Assembly (NCBI RefSeq): GCF_002005225.1
Contig: NZ_CP019724.1
Location: 7,358,001-7,422,000 of the forward strand
DNA length: 64,000 nucleotides
Origin: Streptomyces pactum
GTDB lineage: Bacteria; Actinomycetota; Actinomycetes; Streptomycetales; Streptomycetaceae
Reading direction: 5' to 3'
This document shows, in pieces, positions 35,292-44,057 of this stretch (positions within the stretch are counted from its first letter, which is position 1; every line of letters begins with the position of its first letter). A model generated the notes under the pieces. It made no database searches and was not told where the DNA came from. It was given only the letters and a program-made list of their open reading frames with translations. Both the position numbers and the translations under genes were made by a program.

Positions 35292-37435
35292 CCACCGCCA
35301 CGACCGGCCGTACGACGCCGAAGGGCGTCGTCGGCACCGCACACACCCGCGTGGAGGGCCGGGACAAGGTCACCGGAGCGGCCCGCTACGCCGGGGAGAT
35401 CCCCTTCGCCGACCTCGCGCACGGCTGGCTGGTGCTGTCCACCGTCGCCCGCGGCCGCATCCGTTCGATCGACACCGACTCCGTCCTCGGCATGCCGGGC
35501 GTGCTCGCCGTCCTGCACCACGGCAACGCCCCGCGCGTCGACACCGACTACGTCGGCATGCTGGGCATCCCGCCGGACCCGACCGCCGCCGTCTTCCAGA
35601 ACGACCGGGTGGCGCACGTGGGCTGGCCGGTCGCGCTCGTCGTCGCCGAGACGCCCGAGCAGGCCCGGGAGGCCGCCGAGGCACTCGTCGTCGCCTACGA
35701 CGAGGAACCGCACGACAGCACGCTCACCGCCGACCGTCCCGACGCCTACCCGCTCGACGGACACATGCCCGCGGAGACCGAGAAGGGCGACCTGGCGGCC
35801 GCACTGGCCTCGTCCGCCGTCGTCCTGGACGCGGAGTACACCACCCCCGAAGAGCACCACAGCATGATGGAGCCGCACGCGGCCACCGCCCTCTGGGACG
35901 GCGGCCGGCTGGAGGTCGTCGACTCCAACCAGGGCACCACCTGGATCCAGAGCGAACTGGCCAAGCTGTTCTCCCTCGACGAGACCGCCGTGCGGGTGCG
36001 GTCGGAACACGTCGGCGGCGGTTTCGGCAGCAAGGGGCTGCGCGCCCACCAGGTCTCCGCCGTGATGGCCGCGACCGTCCTGCAGCGGCCGGTGCGCGTG
36101 GTCATGACCCGGCGTCAGATGTTCTCGCTGGCCGGCTATCGCAGCCCCACCACCCAGCGCGTCCGGCTCGGCGCCGACGCCGACGGACGGCTGCGCGCCC
36201 TCGAACACCGCTCACTGAGCCAGACGTCGACCGTGTACGAGTTCGTCGAGCCCAGCGCCGGTGTCGCCAGGGTGATGTACGACGCCGAGGCCCACCGCAC
36301 GGCCAACCATGTCGTACGGCTCGACGTGCCGTCCCCGACCTTCATGCGGGCGCCGGGCGAGGCGCCTGGTTCCTTCGCGCTGGAGGCGGCCCTCGATGAA
36401 CTCGCCGAGCGCTGCGGGGTCGACCCGGTCGAACTGCGCCTGCGCAACGAGCCCGAGGCCGGCCCGGTCTCCGGACAGCCGTTCAGCAGCCGCAACCTGG
36501 CCGCCTGCTTCCGCGAGGGCGCCCGGCGGTTCGGCTGGGCCGACCGCGACCCGCGTCCCGGCCTGCGCCGCGACGGACGCTGGCTGCTGGGCACCGGCAC
36601 GGCCGCGGCCTCCTTCCCCGCCGGCGCCGGCCCCTCCACGGCTCTCGTGACCGCCGAGGCCGACGGCACCTTCACCGTGCGGATCGCCGCCGCCGACATC
36701 GGCACCGGTGCCCGTACCGCGCTCACCCTGGTCGCGGCCGACGCGCTGGAGGCCGCGCCCGAGCGGGTCCGGGTCCGCATCGGGGACAGCGACTTCGGGC
36801 CGGCGATGATCGCGGGCGGCTCGATGGGCACCCGCTCCTGGGCCTGGGCGATCACCATCGCGGCCCGTGAACTGCGCGAGCGGCTCGCCCTGGGCGCGAG
36901 CATTCCGCCGGAGGGCATCACCGTACGGTCCGACACCACCGAGGCCCTCGGCGCCCTCGCCCAGAAGGAACGGCACTCCTTCGGTGCGCAGTTCGCCGAG
37001 GTGGCCGTGGACACCGCCACCGGCGAGGTGCGGGTGCGGCGCATGCTCGGCGTCTTCGCGGCGGGCCGCATCGTCAACCCGCTCACCGCCCGCAACCAGC
37101 TCGTCGGCGGCATGGTCTGGGGCATCTCCATGGCCCTGCACGAGGAGGCGGTCCGGGACCGGGCGAGCGGCGGCCTCTACGGCCCCGACCTCGCCGGCTA
37201 CCACGTCGCCACGCACGCCGACGTCCCGGACATCGAGGCCGACTGGGTGGACGACCCCGACCAGGACGACCCGGTCGGCATCAAGGGCGTCGGCGAGATC
37301 GGCATCGTCGGCGCCGCGGCGGCCGTCGCCAACGCCGTCTGGCACGCCACGGGCGTACGCCACCGGAACCTGCCGATCCGGCCCGACCGCGTGCTGTCGG
37401 CGGGGGCCGCGGGCGGGGGAGCGGCCGATGCTTGA
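35288..37435 (+). CDS. Molybdenum hydroxylase, molybdopterin-binding catalytic subunit (PaoC/YagR-like)
   Basis: 715 residues, close to PaoC. Begins with the aldehyde-oxidase hammerhead ('RVEGRDKVTGAARYAGEIPF'). Cofactor-binding stretches are 'VRSEHVGGGFGSKGL', 'APGEAPGSFALEAALDELAE' and 'GSMGTRSWAWAITIA'. The catalytic Glu is in 'VGIKGVGEIGIVGAAAAVAN' near the C-terminus. It hydroxylates aldehydes or heterocycles using water. 'RAPGEAPG' and the FAD-subunit cysteines favour aldehydes. ATGA overlap with the gene before; the following xdhC-like gene starts 8 bases inside its end. Confidence 0.95.
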   Translation: MTTATTGRTTPKGVVGTAHTRVEGRDKVTGAARYAGEIPFADLAHGWLVLSTVARGRIRSIDTDSVLGMPGVLAVLHHGNAPRVDTDYVGMLGIPPDPTAAVFQNDRVAHVGWPVALVVAETPEQAREAAEALVVAYDEEPHDSTLTADRPDAYPLDGHMPAETEKGDLAAALASSAVVLDAEYTTPEEHHSMMEPHAATALWDGGRLEVVDSNQGTTWIQSELAKLFSLDETAVRVRSEHVGGGFGSKGLRAHQVSAVMAATVLQRPVRVVMTRRQMFSLAGYRSPTTQRVRLGADADGRLRALEHRSLSQTSTVYEFVEPSAGVARVMYDAEAHRTANHVVRLDVPSPTFMRAPGEAPGSFALEAALDELAERCGVDPVELRLRNEPEAGPVSGQPFSSRNLAACFREGARRFGWADRDPRPGLRRDGRWLLGTGTAAASFPAGAGPSTALVTAEADGTFTVRIAAADIGTGARTALTLVAADALEAAPERVRVRIGDSDFGPAMIAGGSMGTRSWAWAITIAARELRERLALGASIPPEGITVRSDTTEALGALAQKERHSFGAQFAEVAVDTATGEVRVRRMLGVFAAGRIVNPLTARNQLVGGMVWGISMALHEEAVRDRASGGLYGPDLAGYHVATHADVPDIEADWVDDPDQDDPVGIKGVGEIGIVGAAAAVANAVWHATGVRHRNLPIRPDRVLSAGAAGGGAADA

Positions 37436-38558
37436 CATCGCGGACGAGCTGGACCACTGGCTCGCCGAGGGCCGGGAGTTCGCCGTCGCGACCGTCGTCT
37501 CGGTCGGCGGCAGCGCGCCGCGCGGGCCCGGTGCCGCCCTCGCCGTCGACAGCGGGGGCACGGTGATCGGCTCGGTCTCCGGCGGCTGTGTGGAGGGCGC
37601 GGTGTACGAGCTGTGCTCCGACGCCCTCCGGAGCGGCGAGACGGTGCGCGAACGGTTCGGCTACAGCGACGAGGACGCCTTCGCGGTCGGGCTGACCTGC
37701 GGCGGGATCATCGACGTGATGGTCACGCCGGTCGGGGCGGACTCGCCCTCGCGCGAGGTGTTCCGGGCGGCGCTGTCGACCGCCGCCGGGGGCGGTACGG
37801 CCGCCCTCGCCCGGGTCGTCCGGGGGCCGTCCGGGCTCCTGGGCCGGGCCCTGCTGGTCCACCCCGACGGCTCGCACGAGGGCGGTCTCGGCGGCCACCC
37901 GGACCTGGACCGCACGGCGGTGGCCGAGGCCGGCGCGCTGCTGGACGCCGGCCGCACCGGCACGGTGGGCCTCTCGGAGGACGGCTCGCACTGCCCCGGC
38001 GGGCTCACGTTGCTCGTCGAGTCGAGTGTGCCGCCGCCCCGCATGATCGTCTTCGGCGCGGTCGACTTCGCGGCGGCACTGGTGCGGGCCGGCAAGTTCC
38101 TCGGCCACCACGTGACCGTGTGCGACGCCCGGCCGGTCTTCGCCACCGCGGCCCGCTTCCCCGAGGCCGACGAGGTGGTGGTCGACTGGCCGCACCGCTA
38201 CCTGCGGAGCACGCGCACGGACGAGCGCACGGTGCTGTGCGTCCTGACCCACGACGCGAGGTTCGACGTACCGCTGCTGACGGAGGCGCTGCGGATGCCG
38301 GTCGCGTTCGTCGGCGCGATGGGCTCGCGCCGCACCCACGAGGACCGGAACCGCCGGCTGCGCGAGGCGGGCCTGACCGAGCGCGAGCTGTCCCGGCTCC
38401 GCTCACCGATCGGCCTCGACCTCGGTGCCCGGACACCCGAGGAGACCGCGCTCTCCATCACGGCGGAGATCGTCGCCTCCCGGCGCGGCGGAACGGGCGT
38501 ACCGCTGACGGGCGGGGCGGCGCCGATCCACCGGGACGTCGCCGGGGTGGCGGCCTGA
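37428..38558 (+). CDS. XdhC/PaoD-type molybdenum-cofactor insertion protein
   Basis: 376 residues. XdhC N-terminal domain: 'FAVATVVSVGGSAPRGPGAA', 'GSVSGGCVEGAVYELCSDAL', 'FGLTCGG'-like 'AVGLTCGGIIDVMV'. The C-terminal Rossmann domain has 'MIVFGAVDFAAALVRAGKFL', 'VTVCDARPVFATAARFP' and 'VAFVGAMGSRRTHEDRNRRL'. Members bind the matured (sulfurated or cytosine-dinucleotide) cofactor and insert it into the catalytic subunit, which fits its place as last gene of the operon. The start at 37428 overlaps the preceding stop by 8 bases. Confidence 0.94.
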   Translation: MLDIADELDHWLAEGREFAVATVVSVGGSAPRGPGAALAVDSGGTVIGSVSGGCVEGAVYELCSDALRSGETVRERFGYSDEDAFAVGLTCGGIIDVMVTPVGADSPSREVFRAALSTAAGGGTAALARVVRGPSGLLGRALLVHPDGSHEGGLGGHPDLDRTAVAEAGALLDAGRTGTVGLSEDGSHCPGGLTLLVESSVPPPRMIVFGAVDFAAALVRAGKFLGHHVTVCDARPVFATAARFPEADEVVVDWPHRYLRSTRTDERTVLCVLTHDARFDVPLLTEALRMPVAFVGAMGSRRTHEDRNRRLREAGLTERELSRLRSPIGLDLGARTPEETALSITAEIVASRRGGTGVPLTGGAAPIHRDVAGVAA

Positions 38559-38580
38559 GGGGTGCGGCCGGGTGGGGAGC

Positions 38581-38665
38581 CTGAGGGGGCGTGGCCGGTG
38601 CGGGTGCCCTGAGGGGGCTTGGCCGGTGCGGGTGTGCTGAGGGGGCGTGGCCGGTGCGGGGTGCC
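38581..38665. repeat. 28-bp tandem repeat, about 3.5 copies
   Basis: Units 38581-38608, 38609-38636 and 38637-38665 (29 bp), then a truncated copy; each begins CTGAGGGGGC and contains TGGCCGGTGCGGG. Starts 22 bases after the xdhC-like stop. Confidence 0.9.
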
Positions 38666-38681
38666 CTGAGGGGGGTGCCCG

Positions 38682-39340
38682 CAGGTGGTTGCTCGGCGGG
38701 AGGAGGGCCGTGGCGGGCGCCTGATGGGCGTGGCCAGGGCGACTGCCCGACGGCACCTGACCGGGGCAGGGCAGTGCCGTAGAGGCTGCCCGGCGCGGGC
38801 CGGCGCGGGCGGCGGTGGCCCAGCACTGCGGGCGCGGCCCGACGCCGGCGGTCGCCCGGTGAGACGCGCTGATGCTGCCGCCGGGGGCTGAGCCGGGGCG
38901 GCCGGCGGCCTGTCGGCGACTGGTCGGGCCGGCCCAGCGGAAAGCACGTGTCCGGCGGCGGCCCGTGAGGTCCCGCCGAGCCGGCCGCCCGGTGGTGGCG
39001 GGCTTGGTGGGCTCCCGCCCGGCGACCCCGCGGTGGCGGGCTCGGCAGGCTGCCTCCCGATGGCCGGCGGTGACGGGCTCGGAGGGCTGGCCCCCGGCGG
39101 CTACCGGTAGCCGGCTCGGTGGGCCGGCTCCTGGCGACCCGCGGTGGCCGGCTCGGTGGGCTGCCTCCCCGTGGCCCGACGATGGCCGGCTCGGTGGGCT
39201 GCCTCCCCATGGCCCGACGATGGCCGGCGGTGACCGTGGGTGAGCCGCTCGGTCGGCCGGGTGCCGGGTGACCGGCGTGGCGGCCGCCGACGGCTCCAGG
39301 ACCGTCGCCCCGCACGGGTGGCCGGGCGCGCGCCGGCCCG
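38682..39340. repeat. Repeat-rich convergent intergenic DNA with a 38-bp tandem pair
   Basis: No gene seen. The region consists of diverged copies of a GGCTCGGTGGGCTGCCTCCC-like motif from about 38990 onward. The best pair is 39146-39183 and 39184-39221 (38 bp, one difference). Long open frames exist on both strands but all are Pro/Arg/Ala/Gly low complexity. It separates the xdhC-like gene from the convergent GH15 gene. Confidence 0.75.
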
Positions 39341-41116
39341 TCAGGGCAGGGCCGACTCGCCGGCCAGACGAACGGCGCACTCCAGCATCATCGCGTGCAC
39401 GAAGGCCTGCGGGAGATTGCCGCGCAACTGCCGCTGGCGCACGTCGTACTCCTCGGCGAACAGCCCGGGCGGTCCGCAGGCCGCCCGGGTCCGTTCGAAC
39501 CAGCGGAACGCGCCGGCCCGGTCACCGACCCGGTGGGTGGCGAGCGCCATCGTGAAGCCGCAGAGCAGAAAGGCCCCCTCGGCGTCACCCAGCGGCTCTC
39601 CGGTGTGTTCGAACCGGTACAGGTACCCGTCCTCGGCCAGCCGGGACTCGATGTAGGCGCGGGTGGCCGCACCGCCGTCGTCCCCGAACGCGCAGCCGCG
39701 CGCCATCGGCACGAGCAGCGCGGCCTCGGGCCCGTCGTCGTCCTCGGCCCGCCGCCAGCGGCCGTCGCGGTTCAGGCACCGGCGCCGGGTCTCCCGCAGC
39801 ACGGCGTCGGCGAGTGCGGTGCAGCGCTGCCCCGCCGCCCCGGGCAGCACCTGCGCCATCCGCCGCAGACCGCACACCACGCTCAGTCGCGAGTGGGTCC
39901 ACCACCGGTCCTCCAGCTCCCACAGCCCGGCGTCCGGTTTGAGCCACTGCCGTTCCACGACGTCCACGGCGACGGCGGCGGCGTGTTCCGCGTCCTCGGT
40001 CAGCCGGTCGTGCGCGGCGGCCGCGGCGAAGAGCTGCAGCGCTTCGCCGAAGGTGTCGAGCTGGAACTGGGCCCCCGCGTCGTTGCCGACGTGGTCGGTG
40101 CCGCCGGGGTAGCCGGGCAGCCGCAGCGAGCGTTCCCCGCCCACCGGCAGTCCGTCGACGGTGTAGGCGGGGCGCACCTTGTCGCCGTCCTCGAGGATGC
40201 GTTCGGCGACGAAGCGCACGGCGTCGTCGACCAGCGGGTGGGGGCCGTGCGCGGCGACCGCGAGACCGGCGTAGCACTGGTCGCGCAGCCACGCGAAGCG
40301 GTAGTCGTAGTTGCGCCCGCTGTTGGCCCGCTCCGGCAGCGACGTGGTCGCGGCGGCCACCATGCCGCCGGAGACGCTGGTCAGCCCACGCAGCACGGCG
40401 TACGCGTGCCGGGCGTCGCGTGGCGCGACCAGCCGCGAGCAGTCCGGGACGGCCCGTTGCCACGCGCGCTCCGTGGACCGCCACAACGCGTCGGGGTCGA
40501 GCGGTTCGGTCTCCTGCCTCTCGGCCAGTTCCAGCACCAGGTCGTGGGTCTCGCCCTCGCGCAGCCGAAACCGCCCGCGCAGCCCGCCACCGGCCCGCCA
40601 GACCGCCTCGGGCGCCCCGGCGAACCGCATGTGCAGCCCTTCGGTCCCGGCCGTCCACACCCCGTTCTCCTGACGGGGGTCGCGCATGCGGCCGTTCCCG
40701 AAGCCGGGCCGCGGATCCAGGTCCAGGTCCAGGTGTGCCTCGCCCCGCTCCACACGCATCCGGCGCAGCAGGACGAGCCGGTCGGTACGGGCCGGCAAGG
40801 CGAGGGCCTCACGGCATTCGATCACGCACTCGGAGGTCACCCACCGGCTCACCCGGATCAGCGTGCCCTCCTCGTAGGAGCCGCCCCAGACGTGCCAGGG
40901 GTCGGCCGGTTCGACGGTGAAGTGCCCCGCCCCGCCGATGAGCGCGGAGAACACCGCGTCGTCGTGCCAGCGCGGGGCGCACAGCCACACGATCCGGCCC
41001 CGGGGGTCCAGGACCGCCCCCCGCTCACCGTCGGCGAGCACGGCGTACTCGCGCAGGGCCCAGGGAGGACACGACGGGTCCGGCACCGCCGCGCGCTGAT
41101 CGCCGCTGTCGTTCAT
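39341..41116 (-). CDS. Glycoside hydrolase family 15 protein (glucoamylase/trehalase-like)
   Basis: 591 residues. N-terminal beta domain ('EYAVLADGERGAVLDPRGRI', 'VWLCAPRWHDDAVFSALIGG') followed by the (alpha/alpha)6 barrel: 'GRNYDYRFAWLRDQCYAGLA', 'DHVGNDAGAQFQLDTFGEAL', 'LWELEDRWWTHSRLSVVCGL' with the first catalytic Glu region, and 'QLRGNLPQAFVHAMMLECAV'. Cytoplasmic actinobacterial GH15 enzymes of this layout include trehalases and oligosaccharide glucohydrolases; the exact sugar is unknown. The ATG lacks a strong ribosome site. It lies 51 bases after the deacetylase stop on the same strand. Confidence 0.9.
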   Translation of the reverse strand: MNDSGDQRAAVPDPSCPPWALREYAVLADGERGAVLDPRGRIVWLCAPRWHDDAVFSALIGGAGHFTVEPADPWHVWGGSYEEGTLIRVSRWVTSECVIECREALALPARTDRLVLLRRMRVERGEAHLDLDLDPRPGFGNGRMRDPRQENGVWTAGTEGLHMRFAGAPEAVWRAGGGLRGRFRLREGETHDLVLELAERQETEPLDPDALWRSTERAWQRAVPDCSRLVAPRDARHAYAVLRGLTSVSGGMVAAATTSLPERANSGRNYDYRFAWLRDQCYAGLAVAAHGPHPLVDDAVRFVAERILEDGDKVRPAYTVDGLPVGGERSLRLPGYPGGTDHVGNDAGAQFQLDTFGEALQLFAAAAAHDRLTEDAEHAAAVAVDVVERQWLKPDAGLWELEDRWWTHSRLSVVCGLRRMAQVLPGAAGQRCTALADAVLRETRRRCLNRDGRWRRAEDDDGPEAALLVPMARGCAFGDDGGAATRAYIESRLAEDGYLYRFEHTGEPLGDAEGAFLLCGFTMALATHRVGDRAGAFRWFERTRAACGPPGLFAEEYDVRQRQLRGNLPQAFVHAMMLECAVRLAGESALP

Positions 41117-41167
41117 GCCGCTACGCCTATCCCGGCGCCGGTGACCGAAACGGCGAGGCCACCGACG

Positions 41168-42007
41168 TCACCGGGACGCGCGCGGGAGGGTGTCGGACGG
41201 CGTGGCGTCGGACGTGCCCCGCTGCCCCGCCCCCTCCGCGCGGTCCAGCCCCCGCTCCTCCGCCCCGTTCACCTCGTGCTCACTGAGCGGACCCACCGCC
41301 AGCCCCGCCTCTCGGCAGTCGCGCACGATGCCGGGCAGGGCGCCGAGGGCGGCCCGCCAGCTCCCGGGGGCGGAGGCGTGGTCGGTGTCGTGAAGCAGGA
41401 CCGTGCCGCCCCCACACAGGTCCGCAGCGACGGTGGCCCGTACCGAGGCGGGCGTGGCGTCCGGCCGCCAGTCCTTGCCCCACGCCGTCCACAGCACCGG
41501 CCGCAGACCGGCCCGGCGGGCGGCGGCCCAGCGCCCGGAGGTGAGGATGCCGTAGGGCGGGCGGTACCAGCGTGGGACGCACCCGGCGACTTCGCCCACG
41601 GCGTGGACGGCACGCCGCAGCTCGCGCGCGTCCCGCGCCGGCGACGGCAGCCAGGGGCGGTCGTGCGCCCAGCCGTGGACGGCGAGTTCGTGCCCGCGCC
41701 GGGCCAGTTCGAGGGCCGGTTCCGGGTGGCGTACGACGTTCTCGCCCAGCACGAAGAACGTGGCCCGTACACCGAGCCCGTCCAGTACGTCGAGGAAGCG
41801 CGGTGTGGACGCCGGATCGGGGCCGTCGTCGAAGGTGAGGGCGACGTGGCCGGGGCGGCCCTGCCCCGCCAGGCCCGGGAAGCGGCGCCGGCGCAGCTTC
41901 GGCAGCCAGGTCGCGGCCGGACCGATGTGGGCCAGCGCGGCGGTGACGAGGACCGGCGCGACGGCGTACGCCGCCGGCCCGGCGGGGAACCCGAACCCCT
42001 CACGCAT
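41168..42007 (-). CDS. Polysaccharide deacetylase (NodB-homology, CE4)
   Basis: 279 residues: an N-terminal hydrophobic segment ('GPAAYAVAPVLVTAALAHIG'), probably a membrane anchor, then NodB motifs: 'VALTFDDGPDPASTP' (catalytic Asp and metal Asp), 'AVHGWAHDRPWLPSP' (HxxxH metal ligands), 'RWYRPPYGILT' and 'GTVLLHDTDH'. All five motifs are present. It likely removes acetyl groups from cell-wall glycan or a surface polysaccharide. The last ~35 residues are a charged extension without motif. GGGAGG 7 bases before ATG 42007. Confidence 0.9.
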   Translation of the reverse strand: MREGFGFPAGPAAYAVAPVLVTAALAHIGPAATWLPKLRRRRFPGLAGQGRPGHVALTFDDGPDPASTPRFLDVLDGLGVRATFFVLGENVVRHPEPALELARRGHELAVHGWAHDRPWLPSPARDARELRRAVHAVGEVAGCVPRWYRPPYGILTSGRWAAARRAGLRPVLWTAWGKDWRPDATPASVRATVAADLCGGGTVLLHDTDHASAPGSWRAALGALPGIVRDCREAGLAVGPLSEHEVNGAEERGLDRAEGAGQRGTSDATPSDTLPRASR

Positions 42008-42088
42008 CCGTCTGCCTCCCGTGTGTTGCGCGGTTACGCGGCTCTGCGGTTGTGCGGTGACGCGACTTCACTCTTTCGCGCGGCCCGG

Positions 42089-43015
42089 TCATGACCCTCC
42101 CTCTTCCTGGTTCCGTCCGGCCGGCCCCGGACCGTCCCGGGCCGCCGGGGCCGTGTCCCACGCGCCGTGGACCGACGGTGCGCGGGCCAGTCCGACACTG
42201 CCGAGCCCGATCAGCGCGACGCCGATCAGCTCGGGCAGCACCCGCACGCCGAGGGCGATCTGTTCGCCGAACAGGGCCCAGCCGAGGGCGACGCTGGTCA
42301 GCGCGTCGCCGAGGGTCAGCGCCGGCTGCGACGCCGCGAGGGTCCCGGCCCGCAGCGCGCTCTGCAGCAGCAGGAAGCTGATCACACCGACCACCGCCGT
42401 GGCGTACGGCGGCCACTGGGTCAGCACGGCACCGACCCCCTGGGGGAGTCGCCCGGTGACCTCCTTCAGCAGCCCCGCCGTACCGCCGAACGCCACCGCG
42501 GACGCCGACCCGAACAGCGCGGCGCGGGGAGCGCCCCGTACCAGGCTGCCGATCGAGGCGAGGGCGGTCACCACGACGAACAGCGCCAGGCCCGCCCAGC
42601 CCCACCGGCCCGCGGTCGCCGTGTCGTGGCCGGGCGCCGGCGCGGCGGCACCCAGGAACAGCGCCAGCCCCGCGGCCAGCGCCACGAACGCCAGCCAGGT
42701 CCGCCCGTCGGGAGGCCGGTGGAAGACCACGCTGCCGATCATCAGGGTGAACAGCAGCTCACTGGCCATCAGCGGCTGGACCACGGCCAGACTGCCCACC
42801 GCGAGCGCGGCCGCCTGCAGCACCGTCGTCAGGGCGAGCAGCGCCGCGCCGGCCACCCAGTACCGGTCGCGCACCAGCCGCAGCAGCGAGCGCACCACCG
42901 TGTGGACGGCGCCGGCCCGGTCCTCGTCCTGCGCCGCGGCCCGGCGCTGCAGCACCGACGCGGCCGCGTTGGACAACGCCGCGAACAGGGCCAGGACGAC
43001 GGTGAGGACACTCAC
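42089..43015 (-). CDS. DMT-superfamily (EamA/NIPA-like) membrane protein
   Basis: 308 residues with nine or ten hydrophobic segments: 'VLTVVLALFAALSNAAASVL', 'YWVAGAALLALTTVLQAAAL', 'SLAVVQPLMASELLFTLMIG', 'WLAFVALAAGLALFLGAAA', later 'SQPALTLGDALTSVALGWAL'. The two-fold EamA pattern and 'VVQPLMASELLFTL' resemble the NIPA-like DMT branch. Substrate unknown. GTG start at 43015 lies 27 bases after the short-chain dehydrogenase stop, probably one operon. Confidence 0.85.
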   Translation of the reverse strand: MSVLTVVLALFAALSNAAASVLQRRAAAQDEDRAGAVHTVVRSLLRLVRDRYWVAGAALLALTTVLQAAALAVGSLAVVQPLMASELLFTLMIGSVVFHRPPDGRTWLAFVALAAGLALFLGAAAPAPGHDTATAGRWGWAGLALFVVVTALASIGSLVRGAPRAALFGSASAVAFGGTAGLLKEVTGRLPQGVGAVLTQWPPYATAVVGVISFLLLQSALRAGTLAASQPALTLGDALTSVALGWALFGEQIALGVRVLPELIGVALIGLGSVGLARAPSVHGAWDTAPAARDGPGPAGRNQEEGGS

Positions 43016-43042
43016 CGTCGCGCGCTCCCGCTCATCCGGCAG

Positions 43043-43897
43043 TCACCCGAACCGCGCGGCCAGTCGCCGGTACAGCCCCGGAGCCGCGCCCCGCACCCGG
43101 CACGGCAGACGCAGCCAGCCGGGGACATAGACCTCGTCCCTGCGCCGCGCCACCGCCGTCCGCACCGCTTCGGCCACCCGCTCGGCGGGCACCGGACGCG
43201 GCCTGGACCGAAGGTAGGGAGCGCCGCGGCGCTCGAAGAACGGTGTGTCGACGACACCGGGCACCACGTGCGTGACCCCCACGCCGGTACCTCGCAACTC
43301 ATAGCGCAGCGCGTCCGCGAAGGCGCCGACCGCGGCCTTGGCGGCGGAGTACACGGCCTCGTCGCGCACCGCCACACTCCCCGCCAGCGATCCGATGAGC
43401 ACTACCCGCCCCGACCCCGCCTCGACCATGCCCGGCAGCACCAGTCGCACCAGCCGCAGGGTGGCCAGCACGTTGATGTCGAGCACCTCGTCGATGGTGT
43501 GCGGGGGCATGTCCAGGAATTCCCCGGCCCAGCCGACCCCGGCACCCGCCACCAGGAGATCCACCGGCCCCACCGTGGCCAGCGTGAAGTCGGCGAGCCG
43601 CCGGTCCGCGCCGGGCAGCGTGAGGTCCGCGGCGAAGGCGGTGGCCGAGGCGTCCTCGGCGACCTCGCGCAGCCGGGCCGGGTCGCGTCCGCTGAGCACC
43701 ATCCGCCACCCGCCCTCGTCACTCAGCCGTCGGGCCAGGGCCGCGCCGATGCCGGAGGACGCTCCCGTCACGAGCGCGGTACGCGTCAGCGCGCCCCGGA
43801 CGCCGTCGGGCTCCCGCCGGATCCTGGCGAGATCCGCGCCGGGCGCGACGACCTGCGGTCCGGGGGCGGGCCGGGGACGGGAGAACGCATGGACCAT
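43043..43897 (-). CDS. Short-chain dehydrogenase/reductase
   Basis: 284 residues. Classical SDR signatures: cofactor loop 'ALVTGASSGIGAALARRL', 'VLSGRDPARLREV', 'LLVAGAGVGWAGEFLDMP', catalytic Ser in 'VVLIGSLAGSVAVRDEAVYS' and YxxxK as 'YSAAKAAVGAFADALRYEL'. The C-terminal region 'VVPGVVDTPFFERRGAPY' and a basic tail resemble SDRs acting on lipids or ketones. The start at 43897 (with AAGGTGG upstream) is preferred over the open frame extending to 44008. It is divergent from the MGDG-synthase-like gene with about 160 bases between. Confidence 0.88.
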   Translation of the reverse strand: MVHAFSRPRPAPGPQVVAPGADLARIRREPDGVRGALTRTALVTGASSGIGAALARRLSDEGGWRMVLSGRDPARLREVAEDASATAFAADLTLPGADRRLADFTLATVGPVDLLVAGAGVGWAGEFLDMPPHTIDEVLDINVLATLRLVRLVLPGMVEAGSGRVVLIGSLAGSVAVRDEAVYSAAKAAVGAFADALRYELRGTGVGVTHVVPGVVDTPFFERRGAPYLRSRPRPVPAERVAEAVRTAVARRRDEVYVPGWLRLPCRVRGAAPGLYRRLAARFG

Positions 43898-44057
43898 GAG
43901 GACCACCTTGGCTCGGGGCGGACATCGGGAGACCGACCGGACGGTCGGGCTCCGGTGTTCGACCGGACGGGCGGTCACGGAGTATCCCTGGCGGAATGCC
44001 CGAAACATTCACTTGTGTAGTGGTTTGGAGTCTTTCGGAGGGGCAACTTGGAGCGCC

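Noticed and set aside
38403..39380. Pro/Ala-rich minus-strand open frames after the xdhC-like gene
   Set aside because: They are translations of GC-rich tandem repeats and partly overlap the xdhC-like gene.
39395..42094. An 899-codon plus-strand open frame
   Set aside because: It lies antisense to the GH15 and deacetylase genes, whose motifs are unmistakable.
43997..44040. A promoter around CACTTGTGTAGTGGTTT before the glycosyltransferase
   Set aside because: No convincing -35/-10 pair with correct spacing could be set.
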